Source: CAZART01 sp964487555 | GTDB lineage: Bacteria > Bacteroidota > Rhodothermia > Rhodothermales > VXPQ01 | Reading direction: 5' to 3' | NCBI GenBank assembly: GCA_964487555.1 | Contig: CAZART010000183.1 | Coordinates: forward strand, 1 to 7,718 | DNA length: 7,718 bases | Shown: positions 1 through 4,960 of the stretch, piece after piece | How the letters are laid out: each line of letters opens with the position of its first letter | How positions within the stretch are numbered: position 1 is the stretch's first letter | Translations under genes and position numbers: made by a program | The notes under the pieces: model-generated | What the model saw: the letters and a program-made list of their open reading frames with translations, nothing else | Told to the model about the DNA's origin: nothing | The model's database searches: none

Positions 1-135
1 TTCTTTGAGAAGATGGCTCCAGTCGCGACGTAGCGAAACGGGTTCAGCGGGAGAGGACGGCTGACTGGGCGGTACGGTGGAGCGCCAAAAAACCTGCCGA
101 TGCAAGGTCCGCGAATCGCCGTGAAGCGCATGATT

Positions 136-164
136 TTTTCCACATCCACACGACCTTTTCCACA
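136..164 (+). promoter_or_regulatory. Pair of DnaA-box-like nonamers (TTTTCCACA x2)
   Basis: The perfect 9-mer TTTTCCACA occurs at 136-144 and again at 156-164, start to start 20 bp, about two helical turns, so both would face the same side of the DNA. A half-match ATCCACA lies between them (144-150), and CCATCCACA lies at 378-386 just before the ssb ribosome-binding site. TTTTCCACA differs by one base from the consensus DnaA box TTATCCACA. The sequence match is direct; DnaA binding and control of ssb or of local replication are inference. Confidence 0.4.
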
Positions 165-214
165 GTGCCATACAGCTGACACGCCTATTTCTTAGGTTCG
201 AGGTTATATCACAC

Positions 215-236
215 CACTCAATGTGTCTATTGAGTG
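215..236. promoter_or_regulatory. 8-bp-arm dyad, operator-like
   Basis: CACTCAAT (215-222) and ATTGAGTG (229-236) form a perfect inverted repeat around a 6-base centre. With one bulged base the arms extend outward by a further CAC/GTG. The symmetric, A/T-containing form and the position about 170 bp before ssb suit a site for a dimeric regulator. No U tract follows, so it is not a terminator. No regulator gene is visible in the window. Confidence 0.35.
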
Positions 237-389
237 TGCATCAGAACAATGTTACGTCAGATGATGCATCTCCTGGTGGATTCTGAGGTGTAGGACCAGG
301 CCGGCGTCGGTACCGCAGACGCGGTGTTCCGAGGTGCCGGTGGACTCATGTAGAATCGCCAGGGGCTCATGTACAAACCATCCACAGCT

Positions 390-397
390 AGGAGGTG
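390..397 (+). promoter_or_regulatory. Shine-Dalgarno of ssb
   Basis: AGGAGGTG ends five bases before the ATG at 403. It decides the start: the frame stays open upstream to a GTG at 334, but the added residues (PVDSCRIARGSC...) do not resemble an SSB N-terminus and have no ribosome-binding site. It is the only strong Shine-Dalgarno at normal spacing in the window; the other genes have weak or A/T-rich leaders, which suggests ssb is translated more efficiently. Confidence 0.85.
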
Positions 398-402
398 TTA
401 TC

Positions 403-849
403 ATGGCAAGAGGAGTAAACAAAGTAATCCTCGTCGGTAATCTCGGCCAGGATCCCGAGTTGCGCTACACGGGCAGCGGCACCGCCGTCTGCAATATGCG
501 ACTCGCCACCACGGAGGCGTACAAAGACGCGAACGGCGAATGGGTCGACAAGACCGAATGGCACAACATCGTCGCCTGGGCGCGTCTCGCCGAGATCTGC
601 AATGAGTACCTGAAGAAGGGCTCGCAGGTCTACTTCGAAGGCTCGCTCCAGACTCGCTCGTGGGACGACCGCGACGGCAACACGCGGTATACCACGGAAG
701 TGAAAGTCCGTGAAATGCTCATGCTGGGTGGACGCGACGACAGCAGCGGCGGCGGTGGACCGTCGAACGGCTTCAAGAAAAAGAAAGAAGAGCCGGCCGG
801 CGTCGAAGACGATTTTTCGTTCGAACCGGACGACGACTTGCCGTTCTAG
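403..849 (+). CDS. ssb: Single-stranded DNA-binding protein
   Basis: This 148-residue cytoplasmic protein coats single-stranded DNA during replication, recombination and repair, normally as a homotetramer. Residues 1 to about 109 are the OB fold: it opens MARGVNKVILVGNLGQDPE and contains the TEWHNIVAW segment. W53, W59 and W87 match the aromatic positions that stack on DNA in E. coli SSB (W54, F60, W88). A short flexible linker follows, rich in Gly (116-119) with an unusual run of four lysines (125-128). The protein ends in an acidic tip, DDDLPF, the conserved hook for partner proteins such as exonucleases and polymerase subunits. The start at 403 is fixed by family alignment and a strong Shine-Dalgarno. 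The gene is monocistronic here, with a terminator after the stop. The linker is short for the family, but the protein looks intact. In Bacteroidota ssb often sits between mutY and gldE. Confidence 0.97.
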   Translation: MARGVNKVILVGNLGQDPELRYTGSGTAVCNMRLATTEAYKDANGEWVDKTEWHNIVAWARLAEICNEYLKKGSQVYFEGSLQTRSWDDRDGNTRYTTEVKVREMLMLGGRDDSSGGGGPSNGFKKKKEEPAGVEDDFSFEPDDDLPF

Positions 850-860
850 GCCGGGCGTCG

Positions 861-914
861 AAAAAGAAACAGGGGCAGCCGCGCATATCAGCGCCGCTGC
901 CCTTTTTCTTTTTC
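861..914. terminator. Bidirectional intrinsic terminator between ssb and the permease gene
   Basis: GGGCAGC (873-879) pairs with GCTGCCC (896-902), followed by TTTTTCTTTTT on the plus strand. The left side starts with AAAAAGAAAC (861-870), which is a U-rich tract when read from the minus strand. The whole left arm, A tract included, is nearly the reverse complement of the right arm. It begins 12 bases after the ssb stop and lies beyond the convergent permease stop, so it should end transcripts from both sides. Confidence 0.88.
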
Positions 915-930
915 CTCGATCCGGCATGCA

Positions 931-958
931 CCCTTCCCCTTCCCCTTCCCCTTCCCCT
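931..958. repeat. (TTCCCC)4 hexamer array, G-quadruplex motif on the minus strand
   Basis: Four exact TTCCCC units fill 934-957, preceded by CCC. On the minus strand this reads as five runs of three or four G separated by AA, which meets the usual definition of a stable G-quadruplex motif. The array begins inside the TAG stop of the permease gene and forms the start of its 3' untranslated region, before the terminator hairpin. Being a short tandem repeat, it may also vary in length. Confidence 0.85.
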
Positions 959-3383
959 ACTCCATCCGCAAGCTCTCGACCGGATCCGCCGACGCCGCCC
1001 GCACCGATTGGTAGCTCACCGTCGCGAGCGCACTCACGAGCGCCAGCAACCCCGCTGCCGCGAATGTCCACGGCTCCACATCCACCCGGTAAGCGAAGTC
1101 CTCGAGCCAGCGGCTGACGAGGAGGTATGACAGCGGCAGCGCGATCAAGAAACCGATGCCGACGAGGGCCACGAAATCGCGCGACAGCAAGACGACGATG
1201 TCCGAGATCTTCGCACCCAACACCTTTCGGACGCCGATTTCCTTCCGACGGCGGATAACGGCCAGCGCGGCGAGGCCGAAGAGGCCCAAGCATGCGATCA
1301 GCACCGCCAGTCCGGCCGCCGTCGCTATGATCCGGGCCAGGCGGTCTTCCTGCCGGTATTGCGCGTCAATAGCATCATCCAGAAAATAGAACTCGAACGG
1401 CAGGTCCGGCGCGACGGACGCCCACGTGTCCTCCAGCAGCTTAATGCTGCCGCGCAGGTCGCCTCCGCCGATACGCAAGGAAAGATCGCGCTGTGTCGAT
1501 GAGGATATGTTGATGTCGCTCGCGCCCCGGAAGATCCAGTCGCTGCTCAGCACCATGGCCAGGGGACGCACCTCCGTGTGCAGCGATTCGTAGTTGAAAT
1601 CGGGCACGACTCCGATGATCTCATGCGGAGCGAAGGAGGACGACGGCATCCGTTTCCCCAACGCCGCCTCGGCCGTTTCGAATCCCATATCTCGGACGAA
1701 CGCCTCGTTTACAACGAGCGAGGACGAATCGGCACTCCGGGAACGTGAGAAGCCACGGCCGGCGATGACGTCGATGTTCATGGCACCGAGAAATTCCGGC
1801 GAAATGATATTGCTCACGAACTCACGGTAGCGGCCGCCGTCATCTTCAAAGCCGATGCGCGCCCACCCTTCGTCCATGGGGAACGCCGAGTGTGCGAGCG
1901 AGACCATGCGCGTATCCCCCTGCAGGGCGGTTCGCATCCGCTCTGCAATGATTTCGGCGCGTTCCGGCCCCGAGCCGGTGCGGACCACGACTACATGCTC
2001 CCTGTCAAAACCCAGATCCATAGAATGGATGTAATTCAGCTGCTGAACGATGAACAGGGTCCCGCTGATCATCAGAATCGATATCGCGAACTGTAGGACG
2101 ACGAGGCCGCGGCGAAGCACACTTCGATCGGCCGATATGCCGAGACGGCCGCGGAGCACCTCCATCGGACGGAGACCCGAGAGGACGAGTGCAGGGTAGA
2201 TTCCTGCCAGAAGACCTACGGCCGAGGCCACCACGACCAACGACGCAATCAATCCGGGCTCGAAGGACATGGCCAGCTCGCGTCCGGAAAGCGCGTTGAA
2301 GTGCGGCAGCACGAGGCGCGCGAGCGCGGCTCCGGCAAGCGTCGCCAGCGCGACGATCAGCAGCGCTTCTCCCCAGAACTGACGCATGACGTCGTACCGA
2401 TTCGCTCCCATGGCCTTTCGCACGCCGATCTCGCCGGCCCGCCGAGCCGACTGCCCGATGGAAAGCGTTACAAAGTTGATGCTGCCGACGATGAGCACCA
2501 ACAGCGCTATGGCGCTCAACAGATAGCTGTACACCGGAGTGCTTATCGGCTCGATACCGACCGGAAATTCCGGGTTCAGGTGGATGTCGGTGATCGGCTG
2601 AAAGCCGACTCGGTAGTTCGCCGCGTCCGCCTCTTCGCCGAGCACTTGCTTGAGCATGGCCGGAAGCTTCGCCTCGGCCCGTTCGTGCGGTACGCCTTCC
2701 TCGAGCACGACGTACGTCTCGACGAAAATGTTGAACCAGCTCGTTAGCGCCTGAGCATTCATAAGCTCCGGCGCTTTCGTGAACGGAATCAATAGATCGA
2801 ATTGGATACTCGACTCCGCCGGCGGCTCGGCAACGATGCCGCTGACGACGTATTCGTCCGGTCGATCGACAATGTCGAGCGTGAGCGTCTGCCCGACGGC
2901 ATGCTCGGTGCCGAAATATTTACGCGCGATCGTCGGCGTGAGGACGACGGTATTCGGATGAGAGAAAACGCGATCGGCCAGCCCCTCGAGCAGCGTGAAA
3001 TCGAAGACGTCGAAAAACGTCGTATCCACCATGCGGACATCCTCGGTGAACCGGTTTCCCTCCGGGCCGACAAGGCCGCTAAAGGCCCTGATACGTGCGG
3101 TCTGCTCTACCTCGGGCACGGTTTCCTCCAGCGTCGGCGCCAGGATCACCGGCGTTATGGTGTAGAAGAAATCTCGCCCTTCTCCCCAATCCTCGCTGCC
3201 CCAGGCGCGATAGATCCGATCGGATTTCGCGTGAAACGCGTCGAAGCTCCATTCATGCCGCACGAACATAAAAATCAGCAGTACGCAGGCCACGCCGAGC
3301 GCGAGTCCGAAGACGTTCACGAACGTGTAGGTTTTCTCCTTGCGGAGGTTGCGGAGAGCGACGGTCAGGTAGTTACGCAGCAT
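957..3383 (-). CDS. MacB/FtsX-type ABC transporter permease, orphan
   Basis: This 808-residue inner-membrane protein has the duplicated architecture of large MacB-like (type VII) permeases. It begins MLRNYLTVALRNLRKEK, with TM1 at about 20-42, then a large extracytoplasmic MacB-type domain (about 43-280). A first three-helix FtsX domain follows (about 285-405) with RRAGEIGVRKAMGA near 310-328, then a further helix near 425-447, a second extracytoplasmic domain and a second FtsX domain (about 680-800) with RRRKEIGVRKVLGA near 710-723. It ends in the typical ADPVESLRME. The repeated E-I-G-V-R-K segments are the coupling helices that contact the ATPase. Family members couple cytoplasmic ATP hydrolysis to work in the envelope, such as lipoprotein, peptide or drug handling; the substrate here is unknown. 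No ATPase gene adjoins it, as is common for this group in Bacteroidota. It is the only minus-strand gene here and is full length. The start has no clear Shine-Dalgarno. Confidence 0.93.
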   Translation of the reverse strand: MLRNYLTVALRNLRKEKTYTFVNVFGLALGVACVLLIFMFVRHEWSFDAFHAKSDRIYRAWGSEDWGEGRDFFYTITPVILAPTLEETVPEVEQTARIRAFSGLVGPEGNRFTEDVRMVDTTFFDVFDFTLLEGLADRVFSHPNTVVLTPTIARKYFGTEHAVGQTLTLDIVDRPDEYVVSGIVAEPPAESSIQFDLLIPFTKAPELMNAQALTSWFNIFVETYVVLEEGVPHERAEAKLPAMLKQVLGEEADAANYRVGFQPITDIHLNPEFPVGIEPISTPVYSYLLSAIALLVLIVGSINFVTLSIGQSARRAGEIGVRKAMGANRYDVMRQFWGEALLIVALATLAGAALARLVLPHFNALSGRELAMSFEPGLIASLVVVASAVGLLAGIYPALVLSGLRPMEVLRGRLGISADRSVLRRGLVVLQFAISILMISGTLFIVQQLNYIHSMDLGFDREHVVVVRTGSGPERAEIIAERMRTALQGDTRMVSLAHSAFPMDEGWARIGFEDDGGRYREFVSNIISPEFLGAMNIDVIAGRGFSRSRSADSSSLVVNEAFVRDMGFETAEAALGKRMPSSSFAPHEIIGVVPDFNYESLHTEVRPLAMVLSSDWIFRGASDINISSSTQRDLSLRIGGGDLRGSIKLLEDTWASVAPDLPFEFYFLDDAIDAQYRQEDRLARIIATAAGLAVLIACLGLFGLAALAVIRRRKEIGVRKVLGAKISDIVVLLSRDFVALVGIGFLIALPLSYLLVSRWLEDFAYRVDVEPWTFAAAGLLALVSALATVSYQSVRAASADPVESLRME

Positions 3384-3468
3384 TTTCAGCGGAATGTTGT
3401 GGACGGCTTCGTCCTGCCGCTCTCCAAGAGGCGTGCCACGATGGAGGTGGTTATATTTTCAGCGGAAT
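3382..3468. repeat. 14-bp direct repeat at the permease start
   Basis: ATTTTCAGCGGAAT occurs exactly at 3382-3395 and 3455-3468, start to start 73 bp. Read from the minus strand, the near copy runs ATTCCGCTGAAAAT into the permease ATG, covering the ribosome-binding position, and the far copy runs into ATATAACC, a possible -10. A small hairpin, GGACG/CGTCC with a GCTT loop (3401-3414), lies between them. It may be a local duplication or a repeated binding site. Confidence 0.6.
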
Positions 3469-3505
3469 TCAGCCGCTACTACGAAGTGTGGCCGGTGGGA
3501 AGGTA

Positions 3506-3593
3506 GAGTTGGTGTTCATGACCGGCACAGCAATGTACGTATTCGAACACCGAAGATAGGCGTGCGCCCAAGGCGGCACACCGCCACCAACTC
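3506..3593. promoter_or_regulatory. Nested, partly exclusive inverted repeats (candidate structured leader)
   Basis: Three sets of perfect complementary arms lie together upstream of the creatininase gene. GAGTTGGTG (3506-3514) pairs with CACCAACTC (3585-3593). GGTGTTC (3511-3517) pairs with GAACACC (3545-3551). GGCGG (3572-3576) pairs with CCGCC (3581-3585) around CACA. The first two share GGTG at 3511-3514, so they must either compete or meet in a three-way junction with a shortened outer stem. The block ends 92 bases before the ATG at 3686. Whether it is transcribed, and from which strand, is not known; I do not recognise a known riboswitch class. Confidence 0.35.
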
Positions 3594-3685
3594 ATTTCCT
3601 TTCGCCCGCCGGGAACAGAAGCCGGCGCATGGGCCAATCACAGCGGCCGCTACGCCGAGTTTTCTCAAGAACGAATATCTGAATT

Positions 3686-4453
3686 ATGTCGGGTCGACCC
3701 TACCTTCTCGCTGAAACCAACTGGAAAGACGTCAAAGACACCGAATATGAGGTGGCCGTGCTGCCGTGGGGTGCCACGGAAGCCCATAACTATCATCTTC
3801 CCTACATCACGGACGTCGCCGAAAACGACTACATAGGTGCGGAGTCGGCACGTATCGCATGGGAGCAGGGAGCACGCGTCATCGTGCTCCCGACAGTGCC
3901 GTTCGGCGTGAACACCGGCCAGCTCGATATCAAGCTGGACATCAACCTGTACCCAAGCACGCAGGCGGCTATCCTCAATGACGTCGTGGACGCGATATCT
4001 CGTGCCGGTGTCCTCAAGATCGTCCTTCTCAATGGGCACGGAGGGAATGATTTCAAGCAGATGATCCGAGAGACCCAGGCGCGACATCCGGGAACGTTCA
4101 TCTCTCAGATAAACTGGTATCAAATCATGGACCTCGCCGCCTACTTCGACGAGCCGGAGGACCACGCCGGCGAGATGGAAACGAGCGTGATGATGAAGAT
4201 CGCGCCTAACCTCGTCCGACCGCTCGAAGAAGCCGGCGACGGAGCCGCGCGTCGCTTCAAGATTACGGCGCTGCGAGAGGGCTGGGCCTGGGCTGAGCGC
4301 GACTGGAGCGAGGTGACGGAGAGTACGGGCGTCGGCAATCCGTACGCGGCGACACCCGACAAAGGCGATCGATATCTGAAGGACGTCACCAAGAAGATCG
4401 CCTCGTATTTCGTCGAACTCGCCGCGGCGCAGTTGGATATGCTTTACGAGTGA
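3686..4453 (+). CDS. Creatininase-family metal-dependent amidohydrolase
   Basis: This 255-residue soluble protein has no signal peptide, so it should act in the cytoplasm. The creatininase family are metal-dependent hydrolases of cyclic amides and formamides (creatinine, FAPy deformylases such as ArfB, and the mycofactocin protein MftE). The N-terminal metal motif is PWGATEAHNYHLPYITD (27-43), giving E32, H34 and D43 as likely ligands, with H37 nearby. NGHGGN (116-121) supplies H118, and HAGEMETS (160-167) supplies E163 or E165. The HGGN form, rather than the HYEN of true creatininase, argues against creatinine as substrate, and N35 replaces the usual Gly after the first His. The length is normal and the gene intact. 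ATG at 3686 has only an A/T-rich leader (ATCTGAATT), no Shine-Dalgarno. It diverges from the permease gene and precedes a symporter gene by 507 bp; no terminator is visible after it. Substrate unknown. Confidence 0.92.
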   Translation: MSGRPYLLAETNWKDVKDTEYEVAVLPWGATEAHNYHLPYITDVAENDYIGAESARIAWEQGARVIVLPTVPFGVNTGQLDIKLDINLYPSTQAAILNDVVDAISRAGVLKIVLLNGHGGNDFKQMIRETQARHPGTFISQINWYQIMDLAAYFDEPEDHAGEMETSVMMKIAPNLVRPLEEAGDGAARRFKITALREGWAWAERDWSEVTESTGVGNPYAATPDKGDRYLKDVTKKIASYFVELAAAQLDMLYE

Positions 4454-4712
4454 GCGGCGGGTGGGTGGTGGCTGGTTGGGACTGCGAGATCGCCATTCTC
4501 TTCTCCATCCCTGCCGAGGTCCGACCGAGCACCAACTGAACCTGTCGGGCTCCATCTCGGCGGTTTCAATGATCTATGTGTATGCCCCTCCACCGGCCTG
4601 GCCCGCGCAGCCGGCATCTCCGAGCCTCTCGCAACATCCGGGGCTCCGGCAGCAATCGGCATTCGACGACATCGCAAACCCGTGAGCCTCTACACGATCC
4701 GCCTTCGATCCC
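4454..4712. other. Intergenic DNA after the creatininase gene
   Basis: No gene or terminator is evident. The first bases (4457-4480) are G-rich, with GGG at 4459-4461 and 4463-4465, then GG pairs and a final GGG, which could form a weak quadruplex just after the stop codon. The rest becomes increasingly C/T-rich toward the repeat arrays. Short open frames across it do not resemble proteins. Confidence 0.6.
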
Positions 4713-4770
4713 CGATCCCCATCGATCCGCCATCCCCATCAATCCGCGATCCCCATCGATCCGCCATCCC
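4713..4770. repeat. 24-bp direct repeat, 34-bp period
   Basis: The 24 bases at 4713-4736 recur exactly at 4747-4770, and the 10 bases between are related degenerate copies (ATCAATCCG). The core words are GATCCCCATC and GATCCGCCATCC. It leads straight into the heptamer array at 4775, so the two probably arose from one expanding low-complexity tract. Confidence 0.8.
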
Positions 4771-4774
4771 AGAT

Positions 4775-4857
4775 CCTCAATCCTCGACCCTCGATCCTCG
4801 ACCCTCGCCCCCACCCCTCGACCCTCGATCCTCAATCCTCGACCCTCGATCCTCGCC
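4775..4857. repeat. Heptanucleotide array, CCTCGAY-type units
   Basis: Eleven 7-base units based on CCTCGAC/CCTCGAT, with variants CCTCAAT and CCTCGCC, stand in two blocks: five at 4775-4809 and six at 4816-4857, split by six C-rich bases. The 29 bases at 4772-4800 recur exactly at 4827-4855, showing a segmental duplication on top of the 7-mer pattern. The minus strand reads as repeating R-I-E-G-R-G/V-E-D-R-G, but this is a by-product of the repeat and not a gene. The array ends 22 bases before the candidate -35 of the symporter gene. Confidence 0.88.
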
Positions 4858-4878
4858 CCCTCCCCTTCCACAGATAGA

Positions 4879-4912
4879 TTTCGAATTTCGGCGTACGAAT
4901 GTATAAATTCGA
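4879..4912 (+). promoter_or_regulatory. Candidate symporter promoter with overlapping dyad
   Basis: TATAAA at 4902-4907 matches five of six -10 bases, with a weak TTTCGA at 4879-4884 at 17-bp spacing. TAAATTCG at 4904-4911 also approaches the Bacteroidota -7 form TAnnTTTG. A perfect inverted repeat, TCGAATTT (4881-4888) and AAATTCGA (4905-4912), spans these elements, so a dimer bound there would cover the -35 to -10 interval. The predicted leader would be about 45 bases. Repression through this dyad is inference. Confidence 0.42.
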
Positions 4913-4960
4913 GCTGTGTCGCGGCGGCTCCCGGTGCGCGCATCCATTTCGAACCAATTA

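Larger units (their letters stand above)
1..402. other. Intergenic region upstream of ssb
   Basis: No gene is supported here. The first 33 bases can be read as the end of a plus-strand frame (FFEKMAPVAT then TAG at 31-33), which could be the tail of an upstream gene, but ten residues cannot be identified. The rest is non-coding: two DnaA-box-like nonamers, a perfect dyad at 215-236, a small GC hairpin at 312-325 (ACCGC, loop AGAC, GCGGT), and a direct repeat CTCATGTA at 345-352 and 366-373. A TAGAAT at 351-356 could be a -10 element, but I see no good -35 at the right distance, so the ssb promoter is not fixed. Confidence 0.7.

Noticed and set aside
1..33. C-terminus of MutY or another upstream gene
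   Set aside because: Only ten residues before TAG are visible, too few for identification; mentioned but not annotated as a gene.
136..164. Chromosomal replication origin
   Set aside because: Only two full DnaA-like boxes, no dnaA or dnaN gene and no long A/T-rich unwinding stretch; called a regulatory candidate only.
334..402. Upstream extension of ssb to a GTG start
   Set aside because: It lacks a ribosome-binding site, whereas AGGAGGTG fits the ATG at 403, and the added residues do not match SSB proteins.
388..1293. 301-codon minus-strand open frame across ssb and the permease 3' end
   Set aside because: It crosses the bidirectional terminator, lies antisense to ssb and overlaps the real permease frame. 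Its Arg/Gly/Pro-rich wording matches no family.
2802..3506. 234-codon plus-strand frame opposite the permease gene
   Set aside because: Antisense shadow of the permease N-terminus; composition is Arg/Asp/Glu-rich and it has no plausible start signal.
3665..4555. 296-codon minus-strand open frame opposite the creatininase gene
   Set aside because: The plus strand holds a clear metal-hydrolase family protein; the antisense frame is Arg/His/Asp-rich with no domain and is explained by high GC at third positions.
4713..4857. CRISPR-like array
   Set aside because: Units are 7 bases (or two imperfect 34-bp periods) with no unique spacers of uniform length and no cas genes nearby.
4566..4943. Minus-strand frame encoding RIEGRG/VEDRG repeats
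   Set aside because: The pattern comes from translating the heptamer array (7 bases give a 7-residue period) and not from a selected protein.
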